Origin: Streptomyces roseoverticillatus
GTDB lineage: Bacteria > Actinomycetota > Actinomycetes > Streptomycetales > Streptomycetaceae
Assembly (NCBI RefSeq): GCF_000719265.1
Contig: NZ_JOFL01000012.1
Span: 99,179 to 163,178 of the forward strand
Reading direction: 5' to 3'
Length of the DNA: 64,000 nucleotides
Position numbers and translations under genes: made by a program. Shown here one piece after another: positions 59,556 to 64,000 of the stretch; position 1 is the first letter of the stretch, and every line of letters starts with the position of its first letter. The notes below the pieces were generated by a model. The model made no database searches. It saw only the letters and a program-made list of their open reading frames with translations, and was not told the DNA's origin.

Positions 59556-61202
59556 TTACGCTCCATCGCCCGCGAGCAGCTCGTCCGCGTCCACGATCCG
59601 GTACGCGTAGCCCTGCTCGGCCAGGAACCGCTGCCGGTGCGCCGCGAAGTCCTGGTCGATGGTGTCGCGCGCGACCACCGAATAGAAGCGCGCCTCGTGC
59701 CCGTCCGCCTTCGGGCGCAGCACCCGGCCGAGGCGCTGAGCCTCCTCCTGCCGCGAGCCGAACGTGCCCGAGACCTGAATGGCGACCGTCGCCTCCGGCA
59801 GGTCGATCGAGAAGTTCGCGACCTTCGAGACGACGAGCACCGAGAGCTCGCCCTCGCGGAAGGCGTCGAAGAGCTTCTCGCGCTGCGCGTTGCTGGTCTC
59901 GCCCTTGATCACGGGGGCGTCGAGGTGCTCGCCCAGCTCGTCGAGCTGATCGATGTACTGCCCGATGACCAGCGTCTGCTCGCCCTTGTGCCGGGCCACG
60001 AGCGCCTCGGTGACGCGCCGCTTGGTGGCCGTCGTCGCACAGAAACGGTACTTCTCCTCCGGTTCCGCCGTCGCGTAGGAGAGCCGCTCGGAGTCGGTGA
60101 GGTTGACGCGCACCTCCACGCAGTCCGCGGGCGCGATGTAGCCCTGCGCCTCGATCTCCTTCCACGGCGCGTCGAAGCGCTTCGGGCCGATGAGCGAGAA
60201 GACGTCCGACTCGCGCCCGTCCTCGCGCACGAGCGTCGCCGTCAGGCCCAGGCGGCGGCGGGCCTGCAGGTCGGCCGTGAACTTGAAGACCGGCGCCGGC
60301 AGCAGGTGCACCTCGTCGTAGACGACCAGGCCCCAGTCCCGGGAGTCGAACAGCTCCAGGTGCGGGTAGATGCCCTTCCGCTTGGTCGTGAGGACCTGGT
60401 ACGTGGCGATGGTGACCGGCCGGATCTCCTTCTTCGTACCGCTGTACTCACCGATCTCGTCCTCGGTCAGCGACGTGCGCTTGACCAGCTCGTGCTTCCA
60501 CTGGCGGGCGGAGACCGTGTTGGTGACGAGGATCAGCGTCGTCGCCTTCGCCTTGGCCATCGCCCCGGCGCCGACGAGCGTCTTGCCCGCGCCGCACGGC
60601 AGCACGACCACGCCCGAGCCGCCGTGCCAGAAGCCGTCGACGGCCTGCTGCTGGTACGGGCGCAGCGCCCAGCCGTCCTCCGCCAGCTCGATGGGATGGG
60701 CCTCGCCGTCGACGTACCCCGCGAGGTCCTCCGCGGGCCAGCCCAGCTTGAGCAGCGTCTGCTTGATCTGACCCCGCTCGGAGGGGTGCACGGCGACCGT
60801 GTCCGGATCGATCCGGGAGCCGACGAGCGGCTGGATCTTCTTCGAGCGGAGGATCTCCTCCAGGACGGGGCGGTCCGTGGACTCCAGCACCAGCCCGTGC
60901 GTGGGGTGCTTGACCAGCTTCAGCCGCCCGTAGCGGTCCATCGTCTCGGCGATGTCGACGAGGAGGGCGTGCGGGACGGGGTAGCGGGAGTACGTGACGA
61001 GGGCGTCGACGACCTGCTCGGCGTCATGGCCCGCGGCCCGGGCGTTCCACAGCCCCAGCGGGGTGACCCGGTAGGTGTGGATGTGCTCCGGGGCCCGCTC
61101 CAGCTCGGCGAAGGGGGCGATGGCGCGGCGGCACGCGTCCGCCTGCTCGTGGTCGACTTCCAGGAGCAGCGTCTTGTCGCTCTGGACGATCAAGCAGGAC
61201 AC
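59556..61202 (-). CDS. XPB-type DNA repair helicase
   Basis: 548 residues. N-terminal damage-recognition-like domain (to about 190), helicase motifs PCGAGKTLVGAGAMA (Walker A), VYDEVHLLPAPVF (DEVH), GLTATLVREDGRE (motif III) and RQEEAQRLGRVLRPK (motif VI). This is the actinobacterial relative of eukaryotic XPB, thought to act in nucleotide excision repair or transcription. GTG at 61202 chosen; a GTG 12 bases earlier is possible. Upstream, in the same direction, lies the helicase-associated protein gene. Confidence 0.92.
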   Translation of the reverse strand: MSCLIVQSDKTLLLEVDHEQADACRRAIAPFAELERAPEHIHTYRVTPLGLWNARAAGHDAEQVVDALVTYSRYPVPHALLVDIAETMDRYGRLKLVKHPTHGLVLESTDRPVLEEILRSKKIQPLVGSRIDPDTVAVHPSERGQIKQTLLKLGWPAEDLAGYVDGEAHPIELAEDGWALRPYQQQAVDGFWHGGSGVVVLPCGAGKTLVGAGAMAKAKATTLILVTNTVSARQWKHELVKRTSLTEDEIGEYSGTKKEIRPVTIATYQVLTTKRKGIYPHLELFDSRDWGLVVYDEVHLLPAPVFKFTADLQARRRLGLTATLVREDGRESDVFSLIGPKRFDAPWKEIEAQGYIAPADCVEVRVNLTDSERLSYATAEPEEKYRFCATTATKRRVTEALVARHKGEQTLVIGQYIDQLDELGEHLDAPVIKGETSNAQREKLFDAFREGELSVLVVSKVANFSIDLPEATVAIQVSGTFGSRQEEAQRLGRVLRPKADGHEARFYSVVARDTIDQDFAAHRQRFLAEQGYAYRIVDADELLAGDGA

Positions 61203-61394
61203 TCGTACCTCCACTACCGGGCCGGACCGGCCCCTCGCGCCAAACTCCTCAGTCTACTTGCACGGGCGTGGAGGCGGGTGGGAATCGGGCGTGGGCCGTT
61301 CCGGGGGCGGTACGGGGGCGGTCGGGGGGCGTACGTGCCGGGTGCCGGGGCGCGGGGCCGTAGGGCCGTATGGCTGTAATCGTCCAGGGCCCGG

Positions 61395-63896
61395 TCAGGC
61401 GTGCTCGTCCGCCAGCTCCGCGACGCCCGTGATCCGGTGCAGCGGGTACGTGCGGACCTCGTCCGCCGTGTGGTCGTAGCCGGTCACGAAGCCGCCCTCG
61501 ACCCGTACCGGGGCGATCACGCGCTGGCTCGCCGCGCCCTCCGCGTTGACGTAGCCGATCCACACCGCGGACCCCGTCATGACCGCGGCCTGCATCGTCG
61601 CGAGGGTCTCCGCGGACGTCGTACGGGGCAGGCCGCCGCCGGCCGGGGCGGGCGCGGCGACCGGCTTGCGCTCGGCCGTCGACGCCATGTCGCCGGCCCG
61701 GATCGCCCGTACGGCGGCGCCCAGCAGCGTCTCGTCGGGGACCGGCGGGCCCTCCGGGACGGGGACGGGCGCGGTGCGCGGCGGGGTGCGGCGGGCGTCG
61801 GCGCGCGTGACGACGACGTCGCCCTCCGCGGACTCGGCCGCCGGGGCGTACCCCATGGCCCGCAGGCCCTCCAGAAGCTCGTCCGGCGCGGCCTGCGCGG
61901 CCAGCACGGTGGGCGCGAGGCGGCGCAGCCGCAGCGGGGCCGAGCGGCGGTCGGCGAGGATCTCGGCGAGCACCGCGTCGTCGTCGCAGCGCAGGTACGA
62001 GGAGGCCGCGCCGACGCGCAGGTGGCCGTGGCGGCGGGCCACGTCGTCGACGAGGTAGGCCAGCGGCTGGGGCACGGGCGTACGGGAGTGCCCGGTGAGG
62101 AACGCCTTGAGGTCGGTCGCGGTCTGCCCGGCGTCCAGCGCGCGGCGCACGGAGGCGGGCGTGAAGCGGTAGACCGTGGCCCCGCCCTTGGACTCGACGT
62201 CCGCGAGGACCGACAGCATCTGCGCGAGCGGCCGCTTCAGCGGGCCGGGAGCGACGGCCGTCAGGTCCGCCTGGAGCAGGATGTGGTCGAGCGGCTCGGG
62301 GAGGAGCGGGGCGAGGGCGGTGGCCGCGCGGACGGCGAGGGCGCCGGCTTCGGCGTCGGTGAGTGGTCCGGCGGATTCCGTGTCGCCCAGGAGGGCGCGG
62401 CCCGGTGCCGAGAGCGCGCCGCGGTTCGTGACGCCCAGCAGCTCGGCCTCGGTGAGGGCCCAGCGGGCCAGGCGGGTGCGCAGGTCCTCCGCGCCCGGCT
62501 CGGCCGGGGTGCGCGGCGGGCGCTCCCAGTGCAGGCGGGCCAGCAGCGTCTCCGGGGTCACCGACGCGCCGTGCGGGAGCGTGGCCAGGAGGGCGAGGAC
62601 GCGGTGGCGGACCTCGGGGGCCGGGGAGCGGTCCAGGTCCGGGCCGAGGGCGTTGAGCGGGCGGGACTTGGCGTCCCGGCCGCCGGCCAGGCCCGCGGTG
62701 CGGGTGGCGGCCAGCCAGGCCGTGGCCAGCCGGGCCCAGCGCTGCTCGGCCGGCAGGTGCAGCCAGTCGTCGTAGGCGGGAGTGGGGGCGTAGCGCTCGT
62801 CGACCTCCCCGTCGGAGGCCAGCAGCCCGGCCGCGTGCGCCAGCTCCGTCCAGAAGGCGGCCGCGGACTCCGTGGTGTCGAGGAGGGTCGCGGTGCGCTT
62901 GAGGTCGCGCACGCTCAGGCCGCCGGCGCGCAGCACGAGCGGGCCGTCCGACTCCCAGGCCGCCAGCAGCTCCTCCACGGTGGCGAGGGCGGTGAAGGCC
63001 TGCCCTGCCGCGCCCGCGTCCACCGTGCGGGCGGAGTGCGGGGTCGCCGGGGCGAGCTCGGGGGCGGCGGGCTCGGGGGCGCGGTGGGCGCGGCCGGCAC
63101 GCAGGTGCAGGGCCACCTCCCGGGGGAGCACGACGCTGCCCGGCGTCGCGGGCAGCAGCAGGCCCCGGTCGAGGAGCCAGCGCAGGTGCGGGGCGGGGTC
63201 GGCGGTGACCGTCCCGTACGGCGGGCCCCACCGCAGGCGGTCGAGGACCGCCGAGGCATCCCGGGGCGCCTGCGCCAGCAGCTCCGCCATGCGGGCGCGG
63301 TCCTCGAACAGGGCCGTGAGCGCCGCGACGGCCGACACCGGGTCGTGCGTGCCCGGCAGGCCCGCCGCGGCGATGATCTGCTGCACGCGGCCCGGCGACA
63401 TGCCCGCCGTGGCCTCCGCCACGGTCGGGCCCAGGCCGGTGGGGGACGGGTGCGCGGGGCTCGGCGCGAGCAGCTCGCGGGCGGTCCGGACCAGGCGCAG
63501 GCGGTCCGCGGTGCCCCAGACGAGGGCCTGGTCGCGCAGCGCGGCGACGGCCCTGGGCAGGGCCTCGGCGATGCGGGGGTCCTCGGGGGCGTCCCCGGTC
63601 ATCAGGGCAGCGAGCCTGCCGTACGGGCACGGGTCCGGGGCGACGGCCAGGGCCTCCGCCGTCTGCAGGACGAAGCGGTCCAGGCGCTCCAGGGCGCGCA
63701 GGACGGAGGCGCGGGTGCCGGCGCGGGTCGCCAGCTGGGTCAGGTCGCCCGGCACGGGGTTCAGCAGATCGGGCCGCGCGCGCAGCAGCCCGGCGAGCGC
63801 GCCGTCGGGCCGCGCCCGCAGCTCCTCGGCCAGCGTCCGCGGCCCGCCGCCGCGCGCGGCGCCGCCGCTACTGCCTGTCTCCCGCGGTGTGGTCAT
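61395..63896 (-). CDS. Helicase-associated protein with C-terminal WYL-like domain
   Basis: 833 residues. The N-terminal part has several winged-helix-like Leu/Ala-rich repeats (RTLAEELRARPDGALAGLL, LRALERLDRFVLQTAEAL); the middle contains ILLQADLTAVAPGPLKRPLAQM, seen in helicase C-terminal-associated (Helicase_C_3/XPB N-terminal) domains. The last about 60 residues (AVWIGYVNAEGAASQRVIAPVRVEGG) resemble a WYL domain. No ATPase motif. It is probably a partner of the XPB helicase encoded next. Start ATG at 63896. Confidence 0.83.
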   Translation of the reverse strand: MTTPRETGSSGGAARGGGPRTLAEELRARPDGALAGLLRARPDLLNPVPGDLTQLATRAGTRASVLRALERLDRFVLQTAEALAVAPDPCPYGRLAALMTGDAPEDPRIAEALPRAVAALRDQALVWGTADRLRLVRTARELLAPSPAHPSPTGLGPTVAEATAGMSPGRVQQIIAAAGLPGTHDPVSAVAALTALFEDRARMAELLAQAPRDASAVLDRLRWGPPYGTVTADPAPHLRWLLDRGLLLPATPGSVVLPREVALHLRAGRAHRAPEPAAPELAPATPHSARTVDAGAAGQAFTALATVEELLAAWESDGPLVLRAGGLSVRDLKRTATLLDTTESAAAFWTELAHAAGLLASDGEVDERYAPTPAYDDWLHLPAEQRWARLATAWLAATRTAGLAGGRDAKSRPLNALGPDLDRSPAPEVRHRVLALLATLPHGASVTPETLLARLHWERPPRTPAEPGAEDLRTRLARWALTEAELLGVTNRGALSAPGRALLGDTESAGPLTDAEAGALAVRAATALAPLLPEPLDHILLQADLTAVAPGPLKRPLAQMLSVLADVESKGGATVYRFTPASVRRALDAGQTATDLKAFLTGHSRTPVPQPLAYLVDDVARRHGHLRVGAASSYLRCDDDAVLAEILADRRSAPLRLRRLAPTVLAAQAAPDELLEGLRAMGYAPAAESAEGDVVVTRADARRTPPRTAPVPVPEGPPVPDETLLGAAVRAIRAGDMASTAERKPVAAPAPAGGGLPRTTSAETLATMQAAVMTGSAVWIGYVNAEGAASQRVIAPVRVEGGFVTGYDHTADEVRTYPLHRITGVAELADEHA

Positions 63897-64000
63897 TCTG
63901 TTTACGGTACCGGGTTGCGGGGCGCGGGCCAGGGGGTTGCGCGGGCGGTGGGGTGGTTCGCCTGCGGGGCGGGTGCTGGGGCCGGGGCGTGGGGGTGCCT

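Overview
The window is very GC-rich, uses GTG and TTG starts freely, and carries gene families and gene order typical of the Streptomyces chromosome core (MsiK-type ATPase, HbpS-type protein with a two-component system, NagA with a ROK kinase, a solitary GroEL, a ScoF-like cold shock protein). I read it as a conserved arm-proximal or core segment of a Streptomyces chromosome. All naming comes from reading motifs by eye; no database was searched.

Layout. 1-7 kb: end of ispD, ispF, an F420-type PPOX protein, two paralogous membrane acyltransferases, cysS and an rRNA 2'-O-methyltransferase (rlmB type). 7-20 kb: a DoxX membrane protein, a sugar nucleotidyltransferase, the multiple-sugar-import ATPase msiK, tRNA-Thr(UGU), an MMPL exporter, an M24 peptidase, a GNAT protein, a DHA2 MFS exporter, a quinone oxidoreductase behind a SoxR-like promoter, and a pentapeptide-repeat protein. 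20-28.5 kb: secreted thermolysin-type protease, a SenR/SenS/HbpS-like heme and redox sensing module, small proteins (antitoxin-like, a frame-broken double zinc ribbon), TerD, ArfB and a flavin reductase. 28.8-30.6 kb: a GAF-PAS-GGDEF diguanylate cyclase (CdgB type) with a Crp-like site upstream. 31.6-38.3 kb: an amino-sugar catabolic set (class II aldolase, PfkB kinase, deacetylase, ROK kinase, SIS isomerase/deaminase, solute-binding lipoprotein) with a DasR-like operator. 38.7-43 kb: otsB, an atypical GT20 trehalose-6-phosphate synthase and a glucosyl-3-phosphoglycerate synthase-like GT2, which look like compatible-solute genes. 43-45 kb: a SAM riboswitch, a threonine-synthase-family PLP enzyme and a ThiS/MoaD-like sulfur carrier. 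45-46.5 kb: an insertion carrying a stand-alone TnpB RNA-guided nuclease and a divergent ribbon-helix-helix protein. 46.8-49.2 kb: cold shock protein and groEL2 with two CIRCE operators. 49.2-53.1 kb: a MurP/MurQ/MurR-like MurNAc recycling operon. 53.1-64 kb: small conserved proteins, HD phosphohydrolase, cutC, MFS/ArsR pair, a HelR/HelD-type RNA polymerase recycling helicase, a 46-residue small protein, an XPB-type helicase and a helicase-associated WYL-like protein.

Common themes: amino-sugar and cell-wall sugar use (msiK, the nag/aga cluster, the mur operon) tied together by DasR-like and RpiR-type sites; redox and stress sensing (SoxR-like box, HbpS/SenS/SenR, TerD, GroEL2); and sulfur and one-carbon control (riboswitch, threonine synthase family enzyme, sulfur carrier). 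The most interesting candidates are the SAM-riboswitch PLP-enzyme/sulfur-carrier operon, which may make homocysteine rather than threonine, and the TnpB plus ribbon-helix-helix locus.
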